Counted from the stretch's first letter, positions 37,258-48,192 are shown. The stretch: DNA of 64,000 bases from an uncultured Acidimicrobiales bacterium (GCA_937922785.1 CALAJQ010000010.1:62001-126000), one strand, 5' to 3'. The notes: a model not told the origin generated them from the letters alone. A program made the numbers and translations.

Positions 37258-38691
37258 CTAGCCCCGACTGATTAACCCACCGATTTTGGGCCAGAGCGAC
37301 CCCAGCCGTCCTCCGGTCCACTTGCCGACGTCGCTCTTCCATTCTGAGGAAGCCTCGGCCACATAGGCGTCAACCGCCCTGCTAATGGCATCACCATAAG
37401 TCGGATAGGCGTACACGGTTCCGTACCACTTGTGGAATGCAATGTCGTTCTTCATTGCCAAGCTGAAGGTGGTGATCATCTCGCCGGCCCGAGGTCCAAC
37501 AATGGTTGCGCCCAACACGGCTCCAGAAAAGCGGCGCACGTCAACTATCAGAATCCCGTGCTCCACCTCATCGGTGAAGGCCCTATCAACTTCGGCGAGG
37601 TCGATAGTGATGCGGCGAACGTCGTCAGGCACTTCGGAAGGTTGGCTACCGATTGTGGCGAGCTCGGGAGAAGTGAAAATGACGGCTGGGGTTTGCGGCT
37701 CGGAGCCAAGGGGAAGTAACGGCAGTGCTATGGCCTGGATCAATCGCCGGCCCCACGCGTTCGCCATGTGGGTTGTTCCGCCACGCGTTGTGACATCGCC
37801 AACTGCCCACACCCCATCAACGTTTGTTGCCGACTTTGAATCGGTGACGATGTAGCCACGGTCGTCGCGCTCGACGCCAACAGTTTCCAGCCCAAGACCT
37901 TCGGAGTTCGGAACCCTTCCGATAGCCACCAAAACTGCATCGACATCAGCGATGGTTTCAGTTGGCGGCTGCTTGAACGGCCCAATCCGCAACGAACGAC
38001 TAGCTGGGTCATAGTCAGCAGGAGTTAGCCCCGGCCGAAGATCTACCCCTTGGCCGCTCAGGGCTTGCGCCAAAACCGCCGACGCCTCAGGCAAAGCGTT
38101 GGGCGCAATGTGGGGTTGTGCCTCAAGCACGATCACTTCGGTTCCAAGCCGGGTGAATGCCAGCGCCATCTCAAGCCCAATGGGTCCAGCACCAACAATT
38201 GCCAACCGAGCGGGAGGCTTTTCTAACTCAAAGATCTCTTCGTTGGTGAGACTGCGGTCTTCGGGAAGCCCGGGAATGGTTATCCGCCGGGGTTTGGAGC
38301 CAGTCGAAACCACGATGTTCTCGGCTTCATAAACCGAAACCTCCCCAGTGTCGTTTGCGGTGACCGAGACACGGTTAGCCGCCACCAGCGTGGCAGTTCC
38401 AAAGATAAGCGTGATGCCTTCAGAGTTGCTGAACTCGGCCCGTTCGTGGGCTTCAAGATGGTCACGACGTTCGCGGACCTTAGCCAGCACAGCTTGAGGG
38501 TCAGCCGCCTTGGCCACATCAGCGCTGTTGTGGAGAAGCACCTTCGATGGGATGCAGCCGAAGTTGGTGCAGTCGCCGCCCACCAGACTCTTCTCAACCA
38601 TCAAAACCTGTTTTCCGAATCGGCTTAAGCCGATAGCCGCCGTAAGGCCACCGCTTCCAGATCCGATCACAATTGCGTCGTACTTATTCAT
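37258..38691 (-). CDS. FAD-dependent pyridine nucleotide-disulfide oxidoreductase (dihydrolipoamide dehydrogenase/MerA-like)
   Basis: GGDCTNFGCIPSKVLL redox motif; GAGPIGLEMALAFTRLG; WAVGDVTTRGGTTHMA. Confidence 0.95.
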   Translation of the reverse strand: MNKYDAIVIGSGSGGLTAAIGLSRFGKQVLMVEKSLVGGDCTNFGCIPSKVLLHNSADVAKAADPQAVLAKVRERRDHLEAHERAEFSNSEGITLIFGTATLVAANRVSVTANDTGEVSVYEAENIVVSTGSKPRRITIPGLPEDRSLTNEEIFELEKPPARLAIVGAGPIGLEMALAFTRLGTEVIVLEAQPHIAPNALPEASAVLAQALSGQGVDLRPGLTPADYDPASRSLRIGPFKQPPTETIADVDAVLVAIGRVPNSEGLGLETVGVERDDRGYIVTDSKSATNVDGVWAVGDVTTRGGTTHMANAWGRRLIQAIALPLLPLGSEPQTPAVIFTSPELATIGSQPSEVPDDVRRITIDLAEVDRAFTDEVEHGILIVDVRRFSGAVLGATIVGPRAGEMITTFSLAMKNDIAFHKWYGTVYAYPTYGDAISRAVDAYVAEASSEWKSDVGKWTGGRLGSLWPKIGGLISRG

Positions 38692-39410
38692 TCGGCAACA
38701 CTCCTTGATGGGCTCTTGCCCTTGAGATACCGGCTCAGGAATGATCCGGCCACGGCTAAAGCGACTGATGCGGCCAACACTCGCAGATCAAAGGTCGGGG
38801 TGCCCTCGCTTAACGAGCTTACTGAGGCTCCGAACCCCACGAAGGCAATCGTTCCCGGCAATGTGCCCACAAATGACCCGGCCAAGAAAGCGGCGAACGG
38901 AATGGCCAAGAACCCGGCCGCATAACCAACAGCGTCGAAAGGCAAATACAACAATCGAGCCAAAGCTGCTGTTTCAAACGGATTCCGTCTAGCCCGCTCA
39001 ACAAGGGATCCCATCATTTGCACAAGTCGTTCAGCAAAGGCGCCCTTCAGAACCGTTCGACCAACCGCATACGCCACCGCAGTCGAAAGGTTCGAGGCAA
39101 TGACAGTCCACACCGTTCCCCACCCAAGCCCAAAAGCTAGCCCGGCCAGGATCGTTAGGATCGAAGCTGGAAACAGGACCAGCGGGCGAAGGGCGTAAGC
39201 CAAAATGAATAGAGCTGGACCCCACCAGTTGTCGGCCAAAGTGGACCGTAGTTGCTCGGCAGTTTCAAGCGGGGATAAATCTCGGGACCTGGTGTAGTAG
39301 ATGTAGCCCGCTATCAAACCAAGCCAGACCACAACAGCAGCAATCCGTTGGATGGATTTCGGTTGCGTCACGTCGGCAGGATCAGCGGCAGTCATCGAAG
39401 CTGCTCCCAT
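38688..39410 (-). CDS. TVP38/TMEM64 (VTT) family membrane protein
   Basis: GLAFGLGWGTVWTVIASNLSTAVAYAVGR; RLLYLPFDAVGYAAGFLAIPFAAFLAGSFVGTLPG. Confidence 0.92.
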   Translation of the reverse strand: MGAASMTAADPADVTQPKSIQRIAAVVVWLGLIAGYIYYTRSRDLSPLETAEQLRSTLADNWWGPALFILAYALRPLVLFPASILTILAGLAFGLGWGTVWTVIASNLSTAVAYAVGRTVLKGAFAERLVQMMGSLVERARRNPFETAALARLLYLPFDAVGYAAGFLAIPFAAFLAGSFVGTLPGTIAFVGFGASVSSLSEGTPTFDLRVLAASVALAVAGSFLSRYLKGKSPSRSVAE

Positions 39411-39988
39411 CCGGAACGGAACCGAAGGCCAGCCCCTAGGACAACCAAACCTGCCATCACAAACATGAGCGCGACGCCAAATTGAGGGAATAACAGCATC
39501 GCTGTGTAGAAGGCAATAGTCTCTGCGCCTTCAATCAGGCCACCGGCCATAGGCAAACTCGTTCTGGAATTGCGCCTGTTCAGGAGGCCAGCGAGATAGC
39601 TCCACGTAATGGTGTTCACCGGAAAGGTGGCAACAAGAAATGCTGCTGCCATCCAAGCCTGGGTCGTCCCGATGCCGGCGGCAACACCTAGCGGCAGCAT
39701 TGCATAAACAAAAAGGTCGAGCGTGATGTCGAGATAGCCGCCCTGATCGGTGTTCGCTCCTGCAGCGCGGGCAACGATCCCATCTATTCCATCAAGCGTC
39801 CGGTTCAGCAACCAAGCCGCAAGCGCGACTAGCCACCAAGTCTGACTGGCGGCAATCGCAGCCGCTACGCCAAAACCAGCACCCACCAGAGATATCGCGA
39901 CAGGACTAGCCCGCTCAAAAAGCTTTCCTAGCGGCGCAAGAACTTGTTCAGAGATTGGACGCAGCGAGTCGTCATACATCTCCATTAC
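39392..39988 (-). CDS. CDP-alcohol phosphatidyltransferase family protein (start approximate)
   Basis: DGIDGIVARAAGANTDQGGYLDITLD matches DGx2ARx8Gx3Dx3D. Confidence 0.85.
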   Translation of the reverse strand, partial: VMEMYDDSLRPISEQVLAPLGKLFERASPVAISLVGAGFGVAAAIAASQTWWLVALAAWLLNRTLDGIDGIVARAAGANTDQGGYLDITLDLFVYAMLPLGVAAGIGTTQAWMAAAFLVATFPVNTITWSYLAGLLNRRNSRTSLPMAGGLIEGAETIAFYTAMLLFPQFGVALMFVMAGLVVLGAGLRFRSGWEQLR

Positions 39989-40097
39989 CAAGCCCTTCGG
40001 GCGTGGGATTATTCCCGGAGGCCAATCATCCTCAGGTATGACAAGCAAGGGACCCTGGTAGGACGCCAGATTGGGCCAAGGAATCTACAGTGGTCTG

Positions 40098-41282
40098 ATG
40101 GAGTCAGTCCGACGAGTGCGAGAGTGGGCCGAAGGCAATGCTCGAGTCGCGGACGCAATTGTGACTGCACTCGTACTTGCGTTCAGCCTCTTTGGCTTGT
40201 TCGGCCTACAAGGCACACCCGATGATCGATCGATTGACCTGCTGGCAGCGGGTCTCGTTGTAATACCGTGCCTGGCGGTCTTCTATCGCAGAACCAAACC
40301 CATTCACGCGCTCGTCGTCGGGTCAGTCTCAGGGTTCAGCTATTGGATTCTGGACTACCCCGCCGCCGGAGCTAGCTTCGCCCTATTGGTGCTTCTCTAC
40401 GCTGTTGGCCGATACGCAGAGAACCGAGTTCAGTCAACCCGCACCCTCATCACCTTTACGGTCTTCCTATTGCTCGTGCTTGTTGCCGGATATTTCTACG
40501 AGGGCGAAGAAGAAGTTACGATTGGGGTCATTGTTCTCAACCTCATTCTGTTTCAGCTGGCCTGGATGGCAGGCGACAGCGTTCGGAACCGAGTCGATTC
40601 GATGGCCGAACTGGCTAGGCGAATCGAAGCCACCGAACTGGAACAAGTGGCCAGAACCGACTCCGCAATCGCCGGTGAACGCAACCGAATCGCCCGAGAA
40701 CTGCACGACATTATGGCCCACTCGTTATCGGTCATAGTTGTGCAGGCCGAGGGCGCAATACGGAACGTCGGCAGCAACGACGCAACCGTCATCGATGCTT
40801 TGGACACCATCCAAGACACAGCACGGGCAAACCTGAAAGACCTACGAGGCGTTGTTGGGATGCTACGTGACGATGGTCAAGGCAGAGCACCTGCGCCCGA
40901 ACTATCAATGGTCGATTCGCTGATTAGCCAATGCGGCGAGTCGGGTTTGGCGGTCTCACTTAGTGTTAACGGCCACCGTCGTCCGCTGCCGCCAATGGTT
41001 GAGCTCTCCGGATATCGCATCGTTCAAGAATCCCTGACCAACGCGATGAAACACGCTGGCCCGGGCGCCAAAGCAACAGTCATGCTTGACTACCAAGCAG
41101 ATGCTCTTGCCATCTCTGTTGATGACAACGGCAGGGGCGCAGGGAGCGACAAGACCGAACCCGGACATGGCCTAATCGGCATGCGCGAACGGGTCGAAGC
41201 CTTCGGAGGCAACCTACAGGCTGGCCCCAAACTAGGCGGCGGATTTTCGGTGAACGCAAAACTTCCGATCGCTAGCCAATGA
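40098..41282 (+). CDS. sensor histidine kinase (HisKA_3 type)
   Basis: ERNRIARELHDIMAHSLSVIVVQAEGA; GYRIVQESLTNAMKHA; HGLIGMRERVEAFGG. Confidence 0.95.
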   Translation: MESVRRVREWAEGNARVADAIVTALVLAFSLFGLFGLQGTPDDRSIDLLAAGLVVIPCLAVFYRRTKPIHALVVGSVSGFSYWILDYPAAGASFALLVLLYAVGRYAENRVQSTRTLITFTVFLLLVLVAGYFYEGEEEVTIGVIVLNLILFQLAWMAGDSVRNRVDSMAELARRIEATELEQVARTDSAIAGERNRIARELHDIMAHSLSVIVVQAEGAIRNVGSNDATVIDALDTIQDTARANLKDLRGVVGMLRDDGQGRAPAPELSMVDSLISQCGESGLAVSLSVNGHRRPLPPMVELSGYRIVQESLTNAMKHAGPGAKATVMLDYQADALAISVDDNGRGAGSDKTEPGHGLIGMRERVEAFGGNLQAGPKLGGGFSVNAKLPIASQ

Positions 41283-41932
41283 TCAAAGTTCTTGTTGTTG
41301 ATGACCAGCCGCTGCTGCGAGCCGGATTCTCAATGATCCTCAAGACCGAAACCGACCTTCAAATAGTGGCCGAAGCAGCCAATGGACTGGCCGCTATTGC
41401 CGAGTGCAAGAACCATCGGCCCGACATCGTCCTCATGGACATCCGAATGCCCGAGATGGATGGGCTCGAGGCCACCAGACAAATACTGGAACTGCCTGAC
41501 GCCCCAGCGGTAATCATCCTGACCACGTTCGATCTTGACGAGTACGTGTATGACGCCCTCAGGGCAGGGGCATCAGGGTTTCTACTAAAGGATGCGCCAG
41601 CTGAAGAGCTGATCAATGCAATCAGGGTTGTTGCATCAGGCCAAGCGTTGCTAGCGCCCTCGGTCACAAAGCGGATGATCGACAAGTTTGCCGACCAGAA
41701 CCCAGCAGATACCGAGCCAGCAACTTGGTTGGAAGAACTCACTGAGCGAGAGCTAGAAGTCCTTCAATTAATGGCTACTGGCCTTTCCAATTCCGAGGTT
41801 GCCGCCGAGTTGAATCTCGGCGAAACAACAATCAAGACCCACGTAAGTCGGGTGCTCTCGAAGCTCGGAGCCCGTGATCGAGTGCAGGCTGTAATCGCCG
41901 CGTTCGAGGCCGGCATAGCCAGACCCAGATAG
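41279..41932 (+). CDS. NarL/LuxR family response regulator
   Basis: VLVVDDQPLLRAGF, DIVLMDIRMPEMDGLEA, LTERELEVLQLMATGLSNSEVAAELNLGETTIKTHVSRVLSKLGARDRVQAV. Confidence 0.97.
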   Translation: MIKVLVVDDQPLLRAGFSMILKTETDLQIVAEAANGLAAIAECKNHRPDIVLMDIRMPEMDGLEATRQILELPDAPAVIILTTFDLDEYVYDALRAGASGFLLKDAPAEELINAIRVVASGQALLAPSVTKRMIDKFADQNPADTEPATWLEELTERELEVLQLMATGLSNSEVAAELNLGETTIKTHVSRVLSKLGARDRVQAVIAAFEAGIARPR

Positions 41933-42091
41933 ACCTCGGCTCGGCGTTTCCCCTCAGGGTCATCCCCCACAGGGTTGACCAAAAGGTCAGGGTCCAATCA
42001 TCCCTACGGCCGACGACATATCAGCCGAGGTCGATCACAGTGGTACTCACAAACGGCGACACATTCACCGACCAGGAGGACACAAACCAAA

Positions 42092-42856
42092 ATGAACACT
42101 CAGACGATGCAAAGAACCGCAGCACCTGTGGGAGTTGCAGCCAGCACAACAGCCGCCAGCAAGATCTACGGCTCTGGCGACACCCGGGTGGTTGCTCTCG
42201 ACAAGGTCGATGTTTCATTCGCCCAAGGTCAATTCACCGCCATCATGGGCCCATCCGGCTCGGGCAAGTCGACCCTGATGCATTGCCTCGCTGGCCTCGA
42301 CCGGTTGACCGACGGAGCCGTAAGAATCGGCGATGTCAACATTTCCGAACTATCGGAGAAAGACCTCACGCTGCTACGCCGAAACAAGATCGGCTTTGTC
42401 TTCCAGGCCTTCAACCTCGTACCAACACTGACGGCCATAGAGAACATCACTCTTCCGATGGACCTGGGCAAAACCAAGCCCGACCAGGCTCACTTGGACG
42501 AAGTTATCCGAGCCGTCGGTCTCGCCGACAGGCTTAAGCACAAGCCCAACGAACTCTCAGGCGGCCAGCAACAGCGCGTGGCAGTAGCTAGAGCATTGGG
42601 CTCTCGCCCTGATGTGATCTTCGCGGATGAGCCGACCGGCAACCTTGACTCCCAGACGGGGGCAGAGATCCTGGCCTTCATGCGCCGGGCAGTTAACGAG
42701 TTCGGCCAGACCATCGTGATGGTCACTCACGATCCAGTCGCCGCCTCATATGCGGACCGAGTGCTGTTCCTAAACGACGGACGCATTGTCAACGAACTAC
42801 AAAACCCTGACGCAGACGCCATTCTTGCCGCGCTGCGTTCAGCGACTTTGGGATAA
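42092..42856 (+). CDS. ABC transporter ATP-binding protein (LolD/MacB type)
   Basis: GPSGSGKSTLMHCLAGLD, LSGGQQQRVAVARAL, VIFADEPTGNLDS. Confidence 0.97.
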   Translation: MNTQTMQRTAAPVGVAASTTAASKIYGSGDTRVVALDKVDVSFAQGQFTAIMGPSGSGKSTLMHCLAGLDRLTDGAVRIGDVNISELSEKDLTLLRRNKIGFVFQAFNLVPTLTAIENITLPMDLGKTKPDQAHLDEVIRAVGLADRLKHKPNELSGGQQQRVAVARALGSRPDVIFADEPTGNLDSQTGAEILAFMRRAVNEFGQTIVMVTHDPVAASYADRVLFLNDGRIVNELQNPDADAILAALRSATLG

Positions 42857-42867
42857 GGGGAAACCAA

Positions 42868-45471
42868 ATGCTTCGCCTTGCCTTTAAGAATCTTGCCGCC
42901 AACGCGGTCCGGCTTGCCCTCACCGGCTTAGCCATCGTTTTAGGAGTCGGCTTTGTTGTCTCCTCGTTTGTCCTCAGAGACGGTTTGAAGGACTCCTTCG
43001 CAGGTTTGTCCCAAGAGATCGTCCAAGGAACCGACATTCTGGTCGACACCGTTGATGATGACCCTGATCTTCCAATAACCGACGCCGACCTGGCAACGGT
43101 GAACGCAATTCCGGGAGTCCGAATCGCCGAAGGCGGCCTGACCGGCTTCGAGAACAGCGTCCAGCCGATCAAAACTGATGGCACCACCATTGCCACAAAC
43201 GGTCCTCCGCAGATCTCATTTGCCTGGACCTATGACGACGCGCTGAACCCAACAACCATCGAAGCCGGACGCTTTCCGTCGGAGCGAAACGAATGGGTAA
43301 TCGACATCGATGCTGCCGAAAACCACGGCTTTGTCGTAGGCGAGACATACCAGTTCGTTACGCCAGCTGGCAACCGCGAAGCCACCCTTGTTGGCACGTT
43401 CCGCTTCGGTGAGGACAACACAACCAACGGGGCAACGTTGATGGGATTCGAAACTGAAACCGCCCGCGAATTCTTCATCGCCGAAGACGGCATCTGGGAC
43501 GAGATCAGTGTTTCCATCGACGGATCAGTTCCAGTTCCCGAAGTTCAAGAAGCCATCTCGGTAGCGCTCGGTAACGAACCGAACTCAATTGGCCCGGACG
43601 CAGTGCCGAACGAGACCAACCGGTTCGAAGTGCTCGACCAGGCCGAAGTTGCAGCCGAGACTGCAGCCAGCTTTAACCAGGGCATCGACTTCTTTGGCTA
43701 CGTGCTACTGGCCTTCGCTTTGATCTCGCTGTTCGTGTCGGTATTCATCATTGCCAACACATTCTCTATTGTGATCGGCCAACGAATCCGAGAACTTGGC
43801 CTGCTGCGAGCAATCGGAGCCACCCCATCTCAGATACGCCGGTCTGTGCTGATTGAATCTTTCCTAATCGGAATCATCGCATCACTTGTTGGCATCGTCG
43901 CCGGTATCGGTCTCGCATTCGGGCTGAAGAGTGTGCTTGGCGCAATTGGGGTTCCGCTGCCAGATTTCGATGTAATCCTGTCGACAACAACCATCGCAAC
44001 CGCTCTGATTGTTGGCACCGGAGTAACTATGCTGTCGGCCATCATCCCTGCGTTGGCGGCATCGAGAACCTCGCCAATCACGGCGATCTCGGGCATCGCC
44101 GAGAAGGAAGAGAAGTCGGGCCGTCGCTACATAGTTGGCGCTGTGGCTTCGGCTGCTGGAGCCGGCCTGCTGTTCTTGGCGCTGTTCGTATTGGGTGGTA
44201 CGCAAAGCACACTGATTGCACTCGGAGTCGGCGCAGGAACACTGTTTATTGGCCTCACGCTGCTTAGCCCGCTAGCGGCCAAGCCGCTGGCCCGTTTCCT
44301 CGGGGCTCCCCTTCGATCAGCCCTAGGCATGCCAGGCGAGCTCTCGAAAGAGAATGCAGCCCGGAACCCTCGGCGAACAGCCAGCACTGCGGCTGCTTTG
44401 ATGATCGGTTTGTCACTGGTGTCAGGAGCTCTCGTATTGGGAAGCTCGATCAAGGCTGAGATCACCAAGACATTTGAAGCTGGCCTGATTGCTGACTACT
44501 TCGTCAACACCCAAGCGTTCGACATTCCCGACGAAGCGATTGAGCAGATCGAGGCTGACCCGGCCTTTACCGCCGTTACTGGTGTTCGCTTCTGGGGAGT
44601 CGAACTCGAGAACACGCCAGTGGATGCTGACCCAGGCGAAACCGGCACCGGAACCGGCGTTGGAGCCCTTGATTTCTCGGTAGCTGACCAGCTGTTCAAC
44701 CTTGGCGTTATCGACGGTGATCTAAAGGACGTCGACAATGACTCGGTTGCCTTAGATGATGACCTCGCTGAGAAGCTAGGTCTGGGCATGGGCGACACCG
44801 TGCAAATGGTGCTGGACAACGGTGAGGTTGCCGACCTCGAGGTTGTGGCATTGTTCACCGAGGCACAGCTCCTGGAGGCGATGTTGATCACGGTCGATCG
44901 CTACGAGCAGATCTCAGATCAGCCGACGTCAGACTTTGCAGCTGCCCTGAAAGCTCCGGATGTGACCGCGGCCGAGGCTGATGAGCGGTTCGCTGAGATC
45001 GGAGCTAGCTACCCGAACCTCGAGTTCCAGTCAGCAGCCGAGGCGAGAGAGTCCTTCGCCAGCTTCGTGGACACATTCACTTCGGTGCTGTCGGCGATGT
45101 TGGGCCTAGCGATTTTGATTGCGCTGGTTGGGATCGCGAACACAATGGCACTGTCGGTCTTCGAACGAACCCGGGAGATCGGTTTGCTTCGGGCAGTTGG
45201 CATGACCCGCCGCCAGTCACGAACCATGATTCGGTGGGAAGCCGCAATCATCTCTGCAGTGGGAGCGATCCTGGGGGCAGCTATCGGGCTTGGTCTTGGC
45301 ATCTTGTTAGTGCAGGCAATCCCGGATCAGTTCCTATCAACCATCGCCGTGCCATGGTTGCGGATTCTGGTTCTGGTGATCATTGCCTCGGTAGCCGGAT
45401 TGGCTTCGGCCTTCTTCCCCGCTTACAGAGCAAGCCGCATGAACGTCCTAGACGCCATCAGCACAATGTAA
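42868..45471 (+). CDS. ABC transporter permease, FtsX family
   Basis: Two FtsX-like domains; RIRELGLLRAIGATPSQIRRSVLIES and RTREIGLLRAVGMTRRQSRTMIRWEA. Confidence 0.96.
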   Translation: MLRLAFKNLAANAVRLALTGLAIVLGVGFVVSSFVLRDGLKDSFAGLSQEIVQGTDILVDTVDDDPDLPITDADLATVNAIPGVRIAEGGLTGFENSVQPIKTDGTTIATNGPPQISFAWTYDDALNPTTIEAGRFPSERNEWVIDIDAAENHGFVVGETYQFVTPAGNREATLVGTFRFGEDNTTNGATLMGFETETAREFFIAEDGIWDEISVSIDGSVPVPEVQEAISVALGNEPNSIGPDAVPNETNRFEVLDQAEVAAETAASFNQGIDFFGYVLLAFALISLFVSVFIIANTFSIVIGQRIRELGLLRAIGATPSQIRRSVLIESFLIGIIASLVGIVAGIGLAFGLKSVLGAIGVPLPDFDVILSTTTIATALIVGTGVTMLSAIIPALAASRTSPITAISGIAEKEEKSGRRYIVGAVASAAGAGLLFLALFVLGGTQSTLIALGVGAGTLFIGLTLLSPLAAKPLARFLGAPLRSALGMPGELSKENAARNPRRTASTAAALMIGLSLVSGALVLGSSIKAEITKTFEAGLIADYFVNTQAFDIPDEAIEQIEADPAFTAVTGVRFWGVELENTPVDADPGETGTGTGVGALDFSVADQLFNLGVIDGDLKDVDNDSVALDDDLAEKLGLGMGDTVQMVLDNGEVADLEVVALFTEAQLLEAMLITVDRYEQISDQPTSDFAAALKAPDVTAAEADERFAEIGASYPNLEFQSAAEARESFASFVDTFTSVLSAMLGLAILIALVGIANTMALSVFERTREIGLLRAVGMTRRQSRTMIRWEAAIISAVGAILGAAIGLGLGILLVQAIPDQFLSTIAVPWLRILVLVIIASVAGLASAFFPAYRASRMNVLDAISTM

Positions 45472-45505
45472 TCATGCCGTTCCCCGGCCACGGAGGCCGC
45501 CCGAC

Positions 45506-46624
45506 TCACTGGCTCAGTCGGGAAGCCATCAACGCCGCCGTTGCTGCAATAGTCAGCGACGGCGAACACCGCACCAACGAAGGCATGACAGACGCATCCA
45601 TGATGTGCAGCCTGCCCCAGCCTTCAGGTGCTCCACTTCGGTCCACCACCGTTCCCCCCGGCAAGGTGGACGCGGCGTGATAGTAGCCACCAGGACTTTC
45701 GAACCTCCTGGTGGCTACTCCGCCAGCCTTAAGCTCATCAACAATCTCTTGCATTCGCCGGACTCCTCGTTGGAGTCCGGCGTGTTCGGTTTCTGCCACC
45801 ATGACCGCCCCCTGGGTCCGGTCTCCGCCGAGGTGATCCAGCACCAAAATCTCGAAGCCGTAACCTTCGATTCTGGTTGAGCCTGGGGACAGGCCTGGCT
45901 CATGGGTCCGAAACTGCTCGGCCAGATCGAGCGTGATGGCCTTGGACTTGTGATCCTGAACTGGTTTCGGATTCAAGTCGATGCCCGAGCGATGCAGCAG
46001 TTCGGCGGTGCCAAACGTTCCTGCACACAGCACCACGGCACCACAGCTGATGCGCTCGCCACTGACAAGCTCGACGCCCACGACCTGCCTACCTTCGGTG
46101 AGCACGAGTTCAACTTCTACCTCGCTGCGCACCGTCAGATTCGACGGCGGCTCCGCCAGGTAGACGTCGGCGAAAGTCCTGCGCTGACCTTCGCTGTTCA
46201 GAAACAACTCGAGTGGGACCCAACCTTCGGACCGATTGATTGCTTGTGACAACCTGCCGGGAGACGCCAGCTTGGGGCTCATCTTGGCCCTGACTTGCTC
46301 TAAGTACCGGCCCAGCTCTTTGTGGCGCCACCCGTTTGGCCACTGGTCATAGAAATCTGGAGTATCTGCGGCCGAGACCATTCCGTTGATAGCGCTACCA
46401 CCGCCAAGGCCACGGCCGCGTAGATACTCACCAGGCACTAGAAGTTCACTCTGCCAAAGCCACGGCGTGCCGTCGGCCTGGCCGAGCCAGTCGGCCGATC
46501 GTAGTTCTAGAGGCACATCGGCAAGGCCAGCCTCAAGCAGCAGGACGTTGACGCCAGAATCGGCCATGGTTCGGGCCGCGACGCAGCCGGCTACTCCCCC
46601 ACCAACTACAACTACATCAGCCAA
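45506..46624 (-). CDS. GMC-type FAD oxidoreductase (short)
   Basis: VVVVGGGVAGCVAARTMADSGVNVLLLEAG; RGLGGGSAINGMV; MDASVMPSLVRCSPSLTIAATAALMA. Confidence 0.9.
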   Translation of the reverse strand: MADVVVVGGGVAGCVAARTMADSGVNVLLLEAGLADVPLELRSADWLGQADGTPWLWQSELLVPGEYLRGRGLGGGSAINGMVSAADTPDFYDQWPNGWRHKELGRYLEQVRAKMSPKLASPGRLSQAINRSEGWVPLELFLNSEGQRRTFADVYLAEPPSNLTVRSEVEVELVLTEGRQVVGVELVSGERISCGAVVLCAGTFGTAELLHRSGIDLNPKPVQDHKSKAITLDLAEQFRTHEPGLSPGSTRIEGYGFEILVLDHLGGDRTQGAVMVAETEHAGLQRGVRRMQEIVDELKAGGVATRRFESPGGYYHAASTLPGGTVVDRSGAPEGWGRLHIMDASVMPSLVRCSPSLTIAATAALMASRLSQ

Positions 46625-46635
46625 AGCTGGGCTCG

Positions 46636-48192
46636 TTACTTGTTCTTGTCTCGCAGGAAACGGCGCAGAATCTTGCCCGAAGCCGACTTTGGGATCTCGT
46701 CGGTGAACTCAACAAACGCCAGCTGCTTGTACTTAGCAACGTTGCTGGCCACAAAAGCCTTGATGTCATCTTCACTAGCAGCGGCGTCAGGCTTTAGAAC
46801 GACGTAGGCCTTTGGCAGCTCTCCGGCTTCAACGTCGGCCACGCCTATCACAGCAACATCAGCAACGGCGGGGTGGGTGATGATCAAACCTTCAAGCTCG
46901 GCGGGGGCCACCTGGAATCCCTTGAACTTGATTAACTCTTTGACCCTGTCAACGATGTACATATGACCGTCGGCGTCGATTCGACCGACGTCGCCGGTGT
47001 GTAGCCAACCGTCAGAATCGATCGTTGCGGCAGTCGCCTCGTCGTTGTTGAGGTAACCCTTCATGACCTGGGGACCTCTCACCCAAAGCTCGCCTTCACC
47101 ATCAGGGCCCTGATCGTTTCCGTCCTCGTCGACGATGCGACACTCTGTATTTGCCACGGTGATGCCGTTTGATCCCGGCTTGGCGTCAAAGCCGTTTGTG
47201 GCGTGACTGATCGGGCTTAGCTCGGTCATGCCATAGCCCTGAACGATTGGGCAGCCGATTCGAGCAGCGGCCTCCTCGGCCAAATCAGCGCCCAGGGGTG
47301 CAGCTCCAGAGAACACCTTCCGCAAAGCCGAAATGTCATAGGAGTCAACCGCTGGGTGCTTAGCGAGGCCCAAAACCATCGGCGGCACCGCAAAGAACTG
47401 AGTGACCTTGTGATCCTGAATCAGCTTCAGCGCCTTCTCCATGTCGAACCTGGCCATGGTTACCACAGGGATACCTTCGGCCAGAAGGCCGTTCATCAGA
47501 ACCTGCATGCCGTAAATATGGAAGAACGGCAAGCAGGCCAGCGCCACCTCATTCTCGCCATAGTCAAGAACCGTCTTGGACTGAGCCAAATTAGAAACCA
47601 AGTTGTAGTGGGTGAGCATGACGCCCTTAGGCAGGCCGGTGGTGCCCGAGGAGTAAGGCAGGACGATCACCTGGTCTTTAACGTCGATCTCAACTTGGGT
47701 GATTGGGTCGCCCATCAAGTCATCCATTGACCGAAGCCCATCAGTTGGATCACCAATTACGACCACCTCAGATGCGTCTGTGCCCTCGATGGCTTCAACA
47801 CCACTGGCAACCGAGCCCGGAACCGTGAATAGCATCGACGCTCCAGCATCGCGGAGCTGGAATCGAATCTCTTCAGCTGTGTAACTGGGGTTGATAGTTG
47901 TGACTGTGCCACCGGCGAGTCCGGCGGCATGGAAGATGATGGTGAATTCAGGCGAGTTTGGCGCCATCAGGCCAATCGTCTTTCCGGGCCCAAACCCTTC
48001 AGACTGAAGCCCACCAGCGAGCCGGGCAATTGCGTCGTTGAGCTGGCCAAACGTGAACACCTCGCCGGTGTCGCCGTTGATCATCGCTGGCGAATCATCC
48101 AGCTCTGGGCCGTGAGCCAATACATAGGAACTTAGAGCCACCTCAGGTAGCTCAACATCGGGCAGTGGTGAAGGGAAAATGTGGGTAGCCAT
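46636..48192 (-). CDS. AMP-dependent acyl-CoA ligase (4-coumarate:CoA ligase-like)
   Basis: LPYSSGTTGLPKGVMLTH, VQGYGMTELSPISH, GWLHTGDVG, KSASGKILRRFLR. Confidence 0.96.
   Translation of the reverse strand: MATHIFPSPLPDVELPEVALSSYVLAHGPELDDSPAMINGDTGEVFTFGQLNDAIARLAGGLQSEGFGPGKTIGLMAPNSPEFTIIFHAAGLAGGTVTTINPSYTAEEIRFQLRDAGASMLFTVPGSVASGVEAIEGTDASEVVVIGDPTDGLRSMDDLMGDPITQVEIDVKDQVIVLPYSSGTTGLPKGVMLTHYNLVSNLAQSKTVLDYGENEVALACLPFFHIYGMQVLMNGLLAEGIPVVTMARFDMEKALKLIQDHKVTQFFAVPPMVLGLAKHPAVDSYDISALRKVFSGAAPLGADLAEEAAARIGCPIVQGYGMTELSPISHATNGFDAKPGSNGITVANTECRIVDEDGNDQGPDGEGELWVRGPQVMKGYLNNDEATAATIDSDGWLHTGDVGRIDADGHMYIVDRVKELIKFKGFQVAPAELEGLIITHPAVADVAVIGVADVEAGELPKAYVVLKPDAAASEDDIKAFVASNVAKYKQLAFVEFTDEIPKSASGKILRRFLRDKNK

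Noticed and set aside
37085-37342. 85-aa minus-strand ORF
   Set aside because: It translates the 61-bp-period intergenic repeat and overlaps the end of the flavoprotein gene; not protein-like.
40500-45471. Two-component plus ABC locus as a novel system
   Set aside because: Looks like a standard HisKA_3/LuxR pair with a LolD/FtsX-type exporter; ordinary in actinobacteria.
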